Shown: positions 17,432-25,929 of the stretch, piece by piece
How the letters are laid out: each line of letters begins with the position of its first letter
Numbering within the stretch: the first letter of the stretch is position 1
Assembly: GCA_016283755.1 (NCBI GenBank)
Contig: JAEENO010000040.1
Span: 1 to 64,000, forward strand
Source of the DNA: Lachnospiraceae bacterium
GTDB taxonomy: Bacteria > Bacillota > Clostridia > Lachnospirales > Lachnospiraceae
Length of the DNA stretch: 64,000 nt
Reading direction: 5' to 3'
Position numbers and translations under genes: made by a program
The notes under the pieces: model-generated
Database searches by the model: none
The model's input: the letters and a program-made list of their open reading frames with translations, nothing else
Told to the model about the DNA's origin: nothing

Positions 17432-17941
17432 ATGAGTGATGTAAGTCCGGAAGTACTTAGGAAGAATCCCTCCCGCCAGGATTGCGAGAGCATAATCAAG
17501 AGAATATTGGTTACCGAGGTCTTAACCAAAGGTAAGAACGAACAGTTCAAGAACGCTTCTGATTTTATGTCTTACTTTGAATCACTTTTCCCGGCAAGCG
17601 ACGCTCTTACCAAACAGGTCCAGCGAGCTATCAAAGCAATGATGCTCCCGAAGGATGAGAACGGATACCTCATCATCAATAAGACCGAAGAGCAACTGGA
17701 AGAAGAGAAAGATCTCTCCTATTTTTTAAAAAGGAGTAACGCTTCGCTTTCAAGTCTTAACGATTGCGTTCCTGTTATGCTTCATTGTAAACCGGAAGAT
17801 GTATCCTACCTTATGACACTTATCTTAAAGTGCATAACTTTAAAAGATAAATATGAAACCGTGATTGAAACAGCAGACGGAATTTTGTTTTACACGAGAC
17901 AAGAGCAGACATTGCGTGTGCTTTTAGATAGTTTGATGTAA
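17432..17941 (+). CDS. Hypothetical protein, possible ArgR-like fold
   Basis: A 169-residue protein I do not recognise with certainty. The N-terminal half is helical and charged; the C-terminal half (~110-169, VPVMLHCKPEDVSYLMTLIL… TADGILFYT) has a pattern loosely like the oligomerisation domain of ArgR repressors, which also act on short repeated boxes near their own promoters. That similarity is by eye and weak. AGGAG precedes the ATG by about 12 bases. It stands alone, divergent from the AbiE operon, with its own strong promoter, flanking TTGTCGT repeats and a 15-bp-stem terminator. A DNA-binding regulator acting on those repeats is an inference. Confidence 0.7.
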   Translation: MSDVSPEVLRKNPSRQDCESIIKRILVTEVLTKGKNEQFKNASDFMSYFESLFPASDALTKQVQRAIKAMMLPKDENGYLIINKTEEQLEEEKDLSYFLKRSNASLSSLNDCVPVMLHCKPEDVSYLMTLILKCITLKDKYETVIETADGILFYTRQEQTLRVLLDSLM

Positions 17942-17987
17942 ATTTTCAGACAACTTGGCGCCGATTTCCGCTTGTCCGGCCGTTATA

Positions 17988-18028
17988 AAAAGACAAGATA
18001 TCTTTCGATATCTTGTCTTTTCTTTTTT
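17988..18028 (+). terminator. Strong intrinsic terminator after the 17432 gene
   Basis: Perfect 15-bp stem AAAAGACAAGATATC / GATATCTTGTCTTTT with a TTTC loop, followed by CTTTTTT. Confidence 0.93.
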
Positions 18029-18043
18029 ACTTCGTCTTTCAAT

Positions 18044-18135
18044 CTTGTCGTAATTTCCGAACCCTGTCGTTTTTCGTGTCTTTTTAGTTGATTTTTTCAC
18101 TTTTACGACACAATTAAGCGTCCGGTTGTCGTTTT
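18044..18135. repeat. Further TTGTCGT-like motifs downstream of the 17432 gene
   Basis: TTGTCGT-type motifs at 18045 and 18126, a CTGTCGTTTT at 18064, and an inverted copy TACGACACAA near 18104, in a ~190-base gap before dacA that otherwise holds only the terminator. Spacing is irregular. Same motif as upstream of the gene. Confidence 0.5.
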
Positions 18136-18139
18136 GCTT

Positions 18140-19513
18140 CTATCTGCGACGCCTTCTCTTATTAAATTCTGCTCCTCTAAACTGTGATGCTTTTCTCTTT
18201 CTTTCCTTCTTGGCTGCCATCTCGTATCTTATAACATTGATGTTTCTCTTTAAGTAGATGATGACATATATTATAAGTGCGAGTAATAAAATGGCGATAA
18301 CAACAACTGCGATTACCTTCGCATTAAGAACCAATAGCACTCTGTCTTCCTCTGTCTTGGCTTCTTTATAATCTCTAAAACTATACTCCTCAACTTCGGC
18401 TCCGGTATAAAGTACATTGGCAAATCCAACTCTTCTGTCTCCGTAGTAATAATCGATTCGTCCTACGACCCCTTCTTCATTACTTACCGGTACCATCTCC
18501 GATCTTGCATCGGTAAAGCTTGCTGTCTTTGGTAAGATAATCATTGCCTGGTCGTCAATTGTAAAATAAGGCGCTTTTACAGTAAAGTTTGTGGTGTTTA
18601 ATACGCTTCCTATGTCATAGTCGGCATCATTATCAACCACATTAAACATCTGATAATTATCAAAGCAGTACTCTAATAATCTCTTGGTATCTTTGTACTG
18701 GTTCTCTGTCGTATCTACATTAAGCACAACGCAGATAAGTGTCATTCCGTCTTTGTACGCATAAGTAACAAGTGTATGTCTTGCAGCCTGTGTGTATCCT
18801 GTCTTGCCGCCGATACACTTATCATAGATATACTTCGATGTATGATAATAGTTAAGCATTGCATGATGATTAACAAGGTATGTCGGCTCGTCATGCTTAT
18901 TCGTTGCAGGAATCGTATATTTACTCGTTCCCGTTATTGCCCTGAATTTATCGTTTAATATGGCTGCTCTTGAAATGATTGCCATATCATATGCCGAAGT
19001 ATAATGGTCTGTATCAGGAAGTCCGTGCGGGTTATTAAAATGTGAGTCTTCACATCCAAGTTCCTTCGCTTTATCATTCATCATTGTGATGAAGGTTTCA
19101 TAATCTCCTCCGACATGTTCTGCTGTTGCATACGCACATTCATTGGCAGATCCGAGCATTACCGCATGAAGTGTATCCTCTAATGTCATCTGCTCGCCTA
19201 CATCTCTTGAGATACTGGTTCCTTCCGTCTTGTATATCGCATTCTTTGAAAATGTTACTATCTCTGACAGATTACAATTCTCTAATGCGATTAATGTCGT
19301 AAGAATCTTCGTTATACTTGCCGGATAATAGGTCTCGTGAATATTCTTTTCATATAATATTGTTCCCGTAGTAGCTTCCATTACTATCGCCGCGGGTGCT
19401 GTAACCTGGACTCCGGTGGGCCAGTAATATTCGCCTGCTGCCATAGCGCTTTTACCCAGGCTTGTCGCCAAAAGCGTAACTGATAAAAGCACGATCAATA
19501 GTCGTTTCTTCAT
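18140..19513 (-). CDS. dacA: D-alanyl-D-alanine carboxypeptidase (penicillin-binding protein)
   Basis: A 457-residue exported serine peptidase that trims the terminal D-Ala of peptidoglycan stems. The signal peptide occupies residues 1-26. The catalytic triad of motifs is complete: S66-I-T-K69, S122-A-N124, and K237-T-G239. A beta-rich C-terminal domain follows, then a true transmembrane helix (~400-420) and a very basic tail ending in KRRRRR, so it is anchored by a membrane helix rather than an amphipathic one. It is a single gene between the repeat-rich gap and divergent trmB. Confidence 0.95.
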   Translation of the reverse strand: MKKRLLIVLLSVTLLATSLGKSAMAAGEYYWPTGVQVTAPAAIVMEATTGTILYEKNIHETYYPASITKILTTLIALENCNLSEIVTFSKNAIYKTEGTSISRDVGEQMTLEDTLHAVMLGSANECAYATAEHVGGDYETFITMMNDKAKELGCEDSHFNNPHGLPDTDHYTSAYDMAIISRAAILNDKFRAITGTSKYTIPATNKHDEPTYLVNHHAMLNYYHTSKYIYDKCIGGKTGYTQAARHTLVTYAYKDGMTLICVVLNVDTTENQYKDTKRLLEYCFDNYQMFNVVDNDADYDIGSVLNTTNFTVKAPYFTIDDQAMIILPKTASFTDARSEMVPVSNEEGVVGRIDYYYGDRRVGFANVLYTGAEVEEYSFRDYKEAKTEEDRVLLVLNAKVIAVVVIAILLLALIIYVIIYLKRNINVIRYEMAAKKERKRKASQFRGAEFNKRRRRR

Positions 19514-19630
19514 CGATTATCCCCTTATTATTCTCTATTTACCTAGAAACTATTCTATAACGATTTGCATTTTTCGTCAATTTATTATAATCTTATTCAA
19601 GGCAACACTTATTTTTAAAGAGGTTTTTAT

Positions 19631-20281
19631 ATGAGACTCAAACACATTAAAGGCGCTGAAGACGCCGTATATAACAGCATTCACTGCATTAATCTTGAAT
19701 CGATCGAGAAAAAAACGCTTAAGAACTGCTTTTCCAATCCTGAAAAGCCGTTACATATTGAAATCGGTACCGGTAAGGGACAGTTTATAATGGAGCTTGC
19801 GCATCGCAATCCCGATATTAATTACCTTGGCATAGAGAGATATTCTTCCGTTTTGCTTCGTGCCTGCCAGAAGATGGATGAGATGGAAACTCCTCTTCCC
19901 AATCTTAAGTTTATCTGTAATGATGCGGAAGTTCTGCCCGATTTCCTTAACGAGGGCGATGTTGAAAGAATCTATCTTAATTTCTCAGATCCTTGGCCTA
20001 AGGACAGACATGCCAAGAGACGCCTTACTTCTTCAAGATTCCTTGCACGTTACGACAGGTTCCTTATGCATGGCGGTGAAATAAGATTTAAAACGGATAA
20101 TAACGATTTATTCGAGTTTTCAGTAGAAGAGTTTAAAAGCAATAACTGGGAACTTACGGCAATAACGTGTGACCTTCACGCTGATGCACAATTATCCGAC
20201 GGTAATATCATGACGGAATATGAAGAACGCTTCAGTAAAGAAGGAGTTAAGATTAATATGCTTATCGCAAAGAGAAAGTAA
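19631..20281 (+). CDS. trmB: tRNA (guanine-N7)-methyltransferase
   Basis: A 216-residue SAM methyltransferase for m7G46 of tRNA. It shows the SAM site IEIGTGKGQFIMELA and the family signature NFSDPWPKDRHAKRRLTSSRFL, plus FKTDNNDLFEFS. AGAGG lies 7 bases before the ATG, and TATAAT (19586-19591) sits at a promoter distance with a weak -35. It ends in an intrinsic terminator shared with the convergent reductase gene. Confidence 0.96.
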   Translation: MRLKHIKGAEDAVYNSIHCINLESIEKKTLKNCFSNPEKPLHIEIGTGKGQFIMELAHRNPDINYLGIERYSSVLLRACQKMDEMETPLPNLKFICNDAEVLPDFLNEGDVERIYLNFSDPWPKDRHAKRRLTSSRFLARYDRFLMHGGEIRFKTDNNDLFEFSVEEFKSNNWELTAITCDLHADAQLSDGNIMTEYEERFSKEGVKINMLIAKRK

Positions 20282-20297
20282 TATTCATTTTTTATTT

Positions 20298-20335
20298 AAA
20301 AAGCGGCAGGAGCTTTTACTTCTACCGCTTTTTCC
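20298..20335. terminator. Bidirectional terminator between trmB and the reductase
   Basis: AAAAAGCGG / CCGCTTTTT outer stem (20298-20306 and 20325-20333) with additional inner pairs. Flanking A- and T-tracts allow function on both strands. Confidence 0.85.
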
Positions 20336-20339
20336 TTAT

Positions 20340-21461
20340 CTATTCATAGCATTCTGCTATCTTCTTTAAGTTATCTCTTATAGGAAGATGCTGCGGACAT
20401 ACATTCTCGCAGGCACCGCACTCTATACAGTCACTCGGCTTACCGAATTCGTCACGTCCGATTCTTTCATAGCTTGCCTTATCATATTTTCCTTTACCAA
20501 ATCGAAGGTCCTTATTATATAAGGAAAAGTATCCGTTAATTCTTATCTTCATAGGACAGCCGTCTACACAATACTTACAGCCTGTACAAGGAATAGTCGG
20601 AACGGAGTCGATGATTTTTACGATTTCCTTCGTAAGCTCGATATCTTTATCGGTTATCGGTTTAAAGTCTTTCATAAGAACAGTATTCTCTTTCATTTGC
20701 TCTAACGAAGACATTCCGGACAATACCATCATTACATTATCTAACGATGCAACAAAACTTAATGCAAGCGCAGACGGTGTATTACCAAAGCGCTCTTTTA
20801 TAAGCTTATTTGCCTCTTCTGAAGGATCTGATAAGCTTCCTCCCTTAATAGGCTCCATTACGATAACAGGTTTCTTATGCTTTACCGCCACGTCATAACA
20901 TAATCTTGCCTCTACATCGCTTTTATCCCAATCATAGTAATTAATCTGAAGCTGTATGAAATCTACTTCCGGGTGCTCGGTTAAGATCTTATCGAGTACT
21001 TCTGCTTTATCATGGAACGAAAAACCTGCGTATCTTACCTTACCTGCGCTTTTTAACGATTGTACATACTCAAATGCCTTAAATCCGTTCATTTTCTCAT
21101 ATTCCTTAGCATTAAGGGCGTGTACAAGATATAGATCAAAATAGTCAACTCCGCATTTATTAAGCTGGTCGTTAAAAATGCGATCCATATCTTCTTCCTT
21201 TTCAATAATGAAAGAAGGTAACTTGGTTGCAAGATAGAATTCGTCTCTTGTATGTCGTTCCACGAGACATCTTCTTATTACATTCTCAGATTCGCCGTTA
21301 TGATATATATACGCCGTATCAAAATACTTGAATCCTTCAGACAAAAAATGGTCGACCATTGCGCATACCTGCTTCTCATCGACCTTATTATCTTCGTCCA
21401 CCGGCATTCTCATAAGACCAAAACCTAATTTTTTAGAGAATAACTCCCTGACATCTGCCAT
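20340..21461 (-). CDS. Aldo/keto reductase with C-terminal [4Fe-4S] ferredoxin domain
   Basis: A 373-residue fusion. Residues 1-~275 form an aldo/keto reductase barrel with the catalytic Tyr in DTAYIYHNGESE, the Lys in LATKLPS and the His in LVHAL. The C-terminal part has CTGCKYCVDGCP (~297) and CIECGACENVCPQ (~345), which fit one or two 4Fe-4S clusters. Such proteins are common in anaerobic Clostridia; the electron partner and substrate are not known. A promoter TTGCCA-17-TAGAAT lies at 21494-21522 and AGGAGG precedes the ATG. Confidence 0.92.
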   Translation of the reverse strand: MADVRELFSKKLGFGLMRMPVDEDNKVDEKQVCAMVDHFLSEGFKYFDTAYIYHNGESENVIRRCLVERHTRDEFYLATKLPSFIIEKEEDMDRIFNDQLNKCGVDYFDLYLVHALNAKEYEKMNGFKAFEYVQSLKSAGKVRYAGFSFHDKAEVLDKILTEHPEVDFIQLQINYYDWDKSDVEARLCYDVAVKHKKPVIVMEPIKGGSLSDPSEEANKLIKERFGNTPSALALSFVASLDNVMMVLSGMSSLEQMKENTVLMKDFKPITDKDIELTKEIVKIIDSVPTIPCTGCKYCVDGCPMKIRINGYFSLYNKDLRFGKGKYDKASYERIGRDEFGKPSDCIECGACENVCPQHLPIRDNLKKIAECYE

Positions 21462-21493
21462 ATTCCTTTCCTCCTTTGTAACTCTATGCCTTA

Positions 21494-21522
21494 ATTCTAT
21501 TATTCTTTCGATATTGTGGCAA
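21494..21522 (-). promoter_or_regulatory. Predicted promoter of the aldo/keto reductase gene
   Basis: Minus strand -35 TTGCCA (21517-21522), 17-base spacer, -10 TAGAAT (21494-21499). Confidence 0.55.
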
Positions 21523-21608
21523 GCACTTTTTCGTAAAAGGGGTAAAATTTAGGACAAAAAAAAGCACCGACCCCACGACTCTTACGTTCGCAAAATCAGT
21601 ACTTATGA

Positions 21609-21681
21609 TGCGCCATCAGGGGCTCGAACCCTGGACACCCTGATTAAGAGTCAGGTGCTCTACCAACTGAGCTAATGGCGC
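21609..21681 (-). tRNA. tRNA-Lys (anticodon CTT)
   Basis: 73-base cloverleaf on the minus strand: GCGCCAT acceptor pairing with ATGGCGC, D-arm GCTCAGTTGGTAGAGC, anticodon loop CTCTTAA, T-arm with GGTTCGAGCC, discriminator A. The CCA end is not encoded. Confidence 0.96.
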
Positions 21682-21846
21682 TTAATTTATTGCCTTTCTG
21701 CAAGGCACTTTGTTATTATATTACGGCTTAAGCAAAAATGCAAGAACTTTTTTAATTTTTTTGCAAATTCCTACACTTTAATTTTTTTCTGCCTTGATAT
21801 ATAATCGAATTATACTGTAAAAACAAGTCCAAAAGGGGGTTTAATA

Positions 21847-23064
21847 ATGGATTTAAAATCGAGATTCTTAAATTATATTTCGGTCCACACTACTTCAAAA
21901 GAAGATATGGATGTTATTCCAAGTTCCGAAATCCAATTTAATCTTGCGCATATCCTTGAAAAGGAATTAAACGAGCTTAAGCTTGAAAAGGTTACCTGTG
22001 ACGGTAATTGCTATGTATACGGACTTCTTCCGGCAACACCGGGTTATGAGAATAAGAAGGCCGTTGGCTTTATTGCTCATATGGATACCGCTCCGGATTA
22101 TCCGGGTGAAAATGTTAATCCGCAGATTATTGAAAACTATAACGGAGAGGATGTCATTCTTCCTAAGACAGGCGCTGTTCTTTCAGTAAAGAACTTCCCT
22201 CATCTTAAATCTTTAAAAGGGCGTACTTTAATAACCACTGACGGAAGTACTCTTCTCGGTGCCGATGACAAAGCCGGTATCGCAACTATCATAACAGCTG
22301 CAGATGAGCTTATTAAAGAAGGCACGGGCCACGGAGATATCTGGATCGGGTTTACTCCTGATGAAGAAGTGGGTTGCGGTGCAGACAAGTTCAATCTTGA
22401 TTACTTTAAGGCTGATTACGCATACACTATTGACGGTGATTATGAAGGCGAGGTTGCCTATGAGAACTTTAATGCTTCAGGCGCAACCGTTAAGTTTACC
22501 GGTGTCAATGTTCATCCGGGTGAAGCCAAGAACATTATGGTGAATGCAGCTGCAATTGCCTGCGAATTTAATTCGCTTTTACCGAAGGATATGACTCCTG
22601 AACATACAGAAGGCCATGAAGGCTTTATCCACTTAACTGATATGGAAGGCTGTGTTGAAAAAGCGACTCTTTACTACATCATTCGTGACCATAGCGAAAC
22701 TCTTTTCAATAAGAAAGCTGATTTACTTCGCGCAACTGCCGATTATATCAATGAAAAATACGGCAAGGGCACTTGCGAAGTTGTAATCAAAGATAGTTAT
22801 CGTAACATGCTCGAGATAATCGAGAAGAATGAGTATGTAGTCGAACTTGCTCGCGATGCAATTAAGTCTGTAGGACTTGATCCTATATCAAGACCTGTTC
22901 GTGGCGGTACAGACGGAGCAAGACTTTCTTTCATGGGTCTCCCTTGTCCGAACCTTGGAGCAGGCGGATATGGTTTCCACGGACCTTATGAACATATTAC
23001 AGTTGAAGGAATGGAGACATCCGTTAAGATAATTAAATATCTTATGACACATACCGAAAGATAA
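21847..23064 (+). CDS. pepT: Peptidase T (tripeptide aminopeptidase)
   Basis: A 405-residue M20 zinc peptidase of normal length that removes the N-terminal residue of tripeptides in the cytoplasm. The dinuclear metal site is visible: AHMDTAPDYPG, TDGSTLLGADDKAG, FTPDEEVGCGAD and TIDGDYEGEVAYENFNA, with a final His in GPYEHI. AAGGGGG precedes the ATG by 8 bases. It has its own terminator at 23081. Confidence 0.97.
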   Translation: MDLKSRFLNYISVHTTSKEDMDVIPSSEIQFNLAHILEKELNELKLEKVTCDGNCYVYGLLPATPGYENKKAVGFIAHMDTAPDYPGENVNPQIIENYNGEDVILPKTGAVLSVKNFPHLKSLKGRTLITTDGSTLLGADDKAGIATIITAADELIKEGTGHGDIWIGFTPDEEVGCGADKFNLDYFKADYAYTIDGDYEGEVAYENFNASGATVKFTGVNVHPGEAKNIMVNAAAIACEFNSLLPKDMTPEHTEGHEGFIHLTDMEGCVEKATLYYIIRDHSETLFNKKADLLRATADYINEKYGKGTCEVVIKDSYRNMLEIIEKNEYVVELARDAIKSVGLDPISRPVRGGTDGARLSFMGLPCPNLGAGGYGFHGPYEHITVEGMETSVKIIKYLMTHTER

Positions 23065-23080
23065 TCACAATGAAAAACAA

Positions 23081-23112
23081 AGGAGCAGGAATTAATCCTG
23101 CTCCTTATTATT
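23081..23112. terminator. Bidirectional terminator between pepT and the Pro/Glu-repeat protein
   Basis: Perfect 10-bp stem AGGAGCAGGA / TCCTGCTCCT with a 5-base loop (23081-23105), flanked by A-rich and T-rich sequence. Confidence 0.85.
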
Positions 23113-23120
23113 CTCTTAAA

Positions 23121-24344
23121 CTAGCCCATATTGGCAAGTAAAGCCTGTATTTCTTCAGGGGTCATTACATGATTTGGATCTGAGAGATCCGGCATTGCCG
23201 GTTTTGGTTCCTCAGCTACAGGTTCCGGCTCAGGTTCCGGTTCTGCTACAGGTTCAGGCTCAGGCTCTACCACCGGTTCCTGTTCTACAACAGGTTCAGG
23301 CTCAGGCTCTACCATCGGTTCCGGTTCTACGACAGGTTCAGGCTCAGGCTCTACCACCGGCTCCGGTTCTACGATTGGCTCCGGCTCAGGTTCTGCAACA
23401 GGTTCTTCCATAACAGGAATACCTTCTGCTATAGCTTCTTCCACAATCGGCTCCTCAATAATCGGTTCTTCTGCAAATTCAGCACCGATATCAAGTCCCA
23501 AATCACCTAAATTCATGGACTCTTCCATAGGTGCTTCTACCGATTCTTCGCCCATAAAGGAGTCAAGATTTAAACCGTCATCTTCAGTACCTGCTACCAA
23601 GTCATTGAAATTATCTTCATCTAAATTAAAACTGTCAAACGAAGGCATCTCCGGCTGCGACTGAGGCGACATCGGCTGTGAAGGAGCTGCCATCATAACA
23701 GGTCCTGCCTGGATGTTACGTCCGATTGAATAGATATCCTTACCTAATGAAAGCTCTAACTGCTTAATTGCATTTATAATATCATTTTGCTTTAAAAGAA
23801 GATCTCTCATACCTTCTTTTGAAGCTTCCTTCTGATTATTAAGAAGTTTTTCTTCCATTCGCTCTATGGCTTCTTCAAATGCATAAAGCTTATCGATAAC
23901 CTTGTCATTAGAATTCATCAACGCATCTGCATTTTCCTTATTACGGCTTATCGTAATCTTGGCAATATTCTTTTGCGCATCAATTATCTCTTCTGTTGGA
24001 ATTCCGATTCTGTCTTCAAGGTCTTCGATTCTCTCTTCAAGATCCTCTCCGTACTTTTTAAGCATAAGATATGTGGCTTTAGAAGACTTAAACAAATCAT
24101 TATAAGTATCTTCCATTCTCTTTGCATATAAAAAACGGATCTCCATAATGGAGCTTACAAAGAAATACACCGAAGCTAAGAATACAAGCGATATGATTGC
24201 TATAAGCCAGATCATGTCGGACAGATTAATCATCGCAAATAGATCAAATGCAAGACATGCCGCCATGATAACTGAAGCAAAAACCGCCTTTAAGCCGGCT
24301 ACTTCTGTCTGTGGAACTCTGTACTCTCTTTCCTGTTTGCTCAT
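23121..24344 (-). CDS. Membrane protein with coiled coil and Pro/Glu repeat tail
   Basis: A 407-residue protein I do not recognise as a named family. Two hydrophobic segments (~18-38 and ~45-68) are followed by a charged coiled-coil region (~70-200), a low-complexity acidic region, and a Glu-Pro repeat (~316-390). The final residues, [14 protein letters not shown], resemble the EEIDALL-type short peptide seen at the start of FliM and in other proteins that bind flagellar/chemotaxis partners. The Glu-Pro repeat is partly encoded by perfect-looking 42-base units (23249-23374) and is probably length-variable. It could be a membrane scaffold; that is inference. Starts after GAGG. Confidence 0.8.
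   Translation of the reverse strand: MSKQEREYRVPQTEVAGLKAVFASVIMAACLAFDLFAMINLSDMIWLIAIISLVFLASVYFFVSSIMEIRFLYAKRMEDTYNDLFKSSKATYLMLKKYGEDLEERIEDLEDRIGIPTEEIIDAQKNIAKITISRNKENADALMNSNDKVIDKLYAFEEAIERMEEKLLNNQKEASKEGMRDLLLKQNDIINAIKQLELSLGKDIYSIGRNIQAGPVMMAAPSQPMSPQSQPEMPSFDSFNLDEDNFNDLVAGTEDDGLNLDSFMGEESVEAPMEESMNLGDLGLDIGAEFAEEPIIEEPIVEEAIAEGIPVMEEPVAEPEPEPIVEPEPVVEPEPEPVVEPEPMVEPEPEPVVEQEPVVEPEPEPVAEPEPEPEPVAEEPKPAMPDLSDPNHVMTPEEIQALLANMG
23249..23374 (-). repeat. Three tandem 42-base units coding for Glu-Pro repeats
   Basis: Units start at 23249, 23291 and 23333 and differ at only a few positions; each codes 14 residues of alternating Glu/Pro with Val. Degenerate copies flank them from about 23200 to 23400. 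Confidence 0.85.
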
Positions 24345-24393
24345 AGAGTGGGCCTCCTTAAAATCAACAGTCTATATTTTATTATGCTTTTAG

Positions 24394-24467
24394 CGTTCCC
24401 GAGGTGATTCGAACACCCGACCTACCGCTTAGGAGGCGGTCGCTCTGTCCAGCTGAGCTACGAGAAC
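24394..24467 (-). tRNA. tRNA-Arg (anticodon CCT)
   Basis: 74-base cloverleaf on the minus strand: GTTCTCG acceptor pairing with CGGGAAC, D-arm GCTCAGCTGGACAGAGC, anticodon stem ACCGC/GCGGT with loop CTCCTAA, T-loop GTTCGAAT, discriminator G. CCA is not encoded. Confidence 0.95.
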
Positions 24468-24481
24468 GAATGTGCCACGAA

Positions 24482-25354
24482 TTATAGTAAAATAGCTCCC
24501 TGCAGCCAGATAAGACCTTTGAATCTCCTGCCTATCTGCGGTTCGCCTATTAGGTCACTTCGATTAATACCGATCGTCATCTGCATTCCGTTGCACAAAA
24601 CCTTCATAATGCAGATTTCCTCTTCAGTTAAAGTATTATTGATAAACTCAAATTCCTCTATCTCACCGATAACCATATAATGGTCGCTTTCTATTCCGAA
24701 AGGAAGGAATGTCGTCGAAACTATAGATAATACATCCTCATTCTGGATACGTCTTCCTACCATATTAATGGTATCATAATCAGCTAAAGCAAGAGAACGA
24801 AGCGCTTCTTCGTCACCTTCAATTGCTTCTTCCCTTAATTCCACACGCTGCTTATTCTTTAAGATATTATTCTCCACTTCGCCCTTATTGGCAATCGGAA
24901 GAATAATCATACCGGCATTTGAAAGACCTGTAAGATATATTCTTGCATTGCTGAAGCTATTCTTATCAACCACGCGCTTTAATGTCTCATCATAAGCTTC
25001 CTGGAACTGATATATAAGCGTCGCACCGATACGGCTGTCTTCACTTATACCGACCATTGCTCCGGTATCCTTTTTAATTTCAATATCTGCGTCCCTGTTA
25101 ATCGATAAAACACTGCCCTTAATAAAAGGATAAGCATACTCTCCGCGGAATTCTCCGTCTTCATATACTTCGCCGCATACTCTTACGCCGATATTATCAC
25201 CAAAATATTTAATTCTTTCCTGCTTTATATTCTCGTCATTGGATTTTCTGTTATACTTAACGTCATATTCGTTGATAACACTATCAAGTATAGCATCTAA
25301 TTGTTTCCTATTCTTGATATTTGAAAACCCGACGGCATCGTAAAAATCATTCAC
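24482..25354 (-). CDS. DUF3881 family protein
   Basis: A 290-residue soluble protein with the opening AVGFSNIKNRKQLDAIL and an early GVRVCGEVYEDGEFRGEYAYPFIKG block that I recognise as DUF3881, a family largely limited to Lachnospiraceae and relatives. No catalytic motif is apparent. It sits between tRNA-Arg and the DUF4446 gene, 36 bases after the latter in transcription order, on the parAB strand. Function unknown. Confidence 0.72.
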   Translation of the reverse strand: MNDFYDAVGFSNIKNRKQLDAILDSVINEYDVKYNRKSNDENIKQERIKYFGDNIGVRVCGEVYEDGEFRGEYAYPFIKGSVLSINRDADIEIKKDTGAMVGISEDSRIGATLIYQFQEAYDETLKRVVDKNSFSNARIYLTGLSNAGMIILPIANKGEVENNILKNKQRVELREEAIEGDEEALRSLALADYDTINMVGRRIQNEDVLSIVSTTFLPFGIESDHYMVIGEIEEFEFINNTLTEEEICIMKVLCNGMQMTIGINRSDLIGEPQIGRRFKGLIWLQGAILL

Positions 25355-25390
25355 TTTTGTTATCCTCTCTACCCAAACTGCCGGGAGATA

Positions 25391-25906
25391 TTATTCTTCG
25401 GATGACTTCTTAACGTTACCCATTGCTATATCAAGAGCCTGCTTCTCTTCATCTGTAAGCATAATAATAGAATTGCCCTTAATGATTTCCTTCATATATA
25501 TATAGCAACCTTCTCTGCTATGAACGGTATTAAACATATATCCATCATTGGTCTCGTTTAGTAACGCAAGTGAAAAGCTAAGCTTACCGCCAAGCTCATT
25601 AAATGCATCATACTTTACAAGACCTGCTTTCTGAAAAGCAAACTTCATATTGGCAAATAATGTTCTTATATCTTTCTCATTCGCATTATTGGCTTCAATA
25701 AGTGCGTCAACCTGATCAAGTCTCTTAATAAGAGTATTCTCAAGGTTCTTCGCAGTATTGCCTTCCATAAAAATTCTATAGCGCTTTTTAAGCTTGGACA
25801 TCTGTACAATATTAATGATATATAATACAAGAAGCACCAATACTACGCCAACAAGTCCTAATATAATTTCCGTTGAGTAACTTCCAAGTAATTCCATAAA
25901 TTCCAT
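25391..25906 (-). CDS. DUF4446 family membrane protein
   Basis: A 171-residue protein from the chosen start MEFMELLGSY, which has GGGAG 7 bases upstream; the open frame begins six codons earlier. One N-terminal membrane helix (~12-35), a coiled-coil stretch, then the DUF4446 core with FQKAGLVKYDAFNELGGKLSFSLALL and GYMFNTVHSREGCYIYMKEI. The family usually lies directly after parB in Clostridia, as here; a link to chromosome segregation is suggested by context only. Confidence 0.87.
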   Translation of the reverse strand: MEFMELLGSYSTEIILGLVGVVLVLLVLYIINIVQMSKLKKRYRIFMEGNTAKNLENTLIKRLDQVDALIEANNANEKDIRTLFANMKFAFQKAGLVKYDAFNELGGKLSFSLALLNETNDGYMFNTVHSREGCYIYMKEIIKGNSIIMLTDEEKQALDIAMGNVKKSSEE

Positions 25907-25929
25907 TTCTTCTCTCCCGAACACACGTT

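Noticed and set aside
23249-23374. Short regular repeats that might suggest a CRISPR array
   Set aside because: Contiguous coding tandem units without unique spacers; in frame with the Glu-Pro protein.
23174-23413. Repetitive open frame (plus strand) opposite the Glu-Pro repeat
   Set aside because: Antisense reading of the repeat in the 23121 gene; low-complexity Pro/Val/Gln peptide only.
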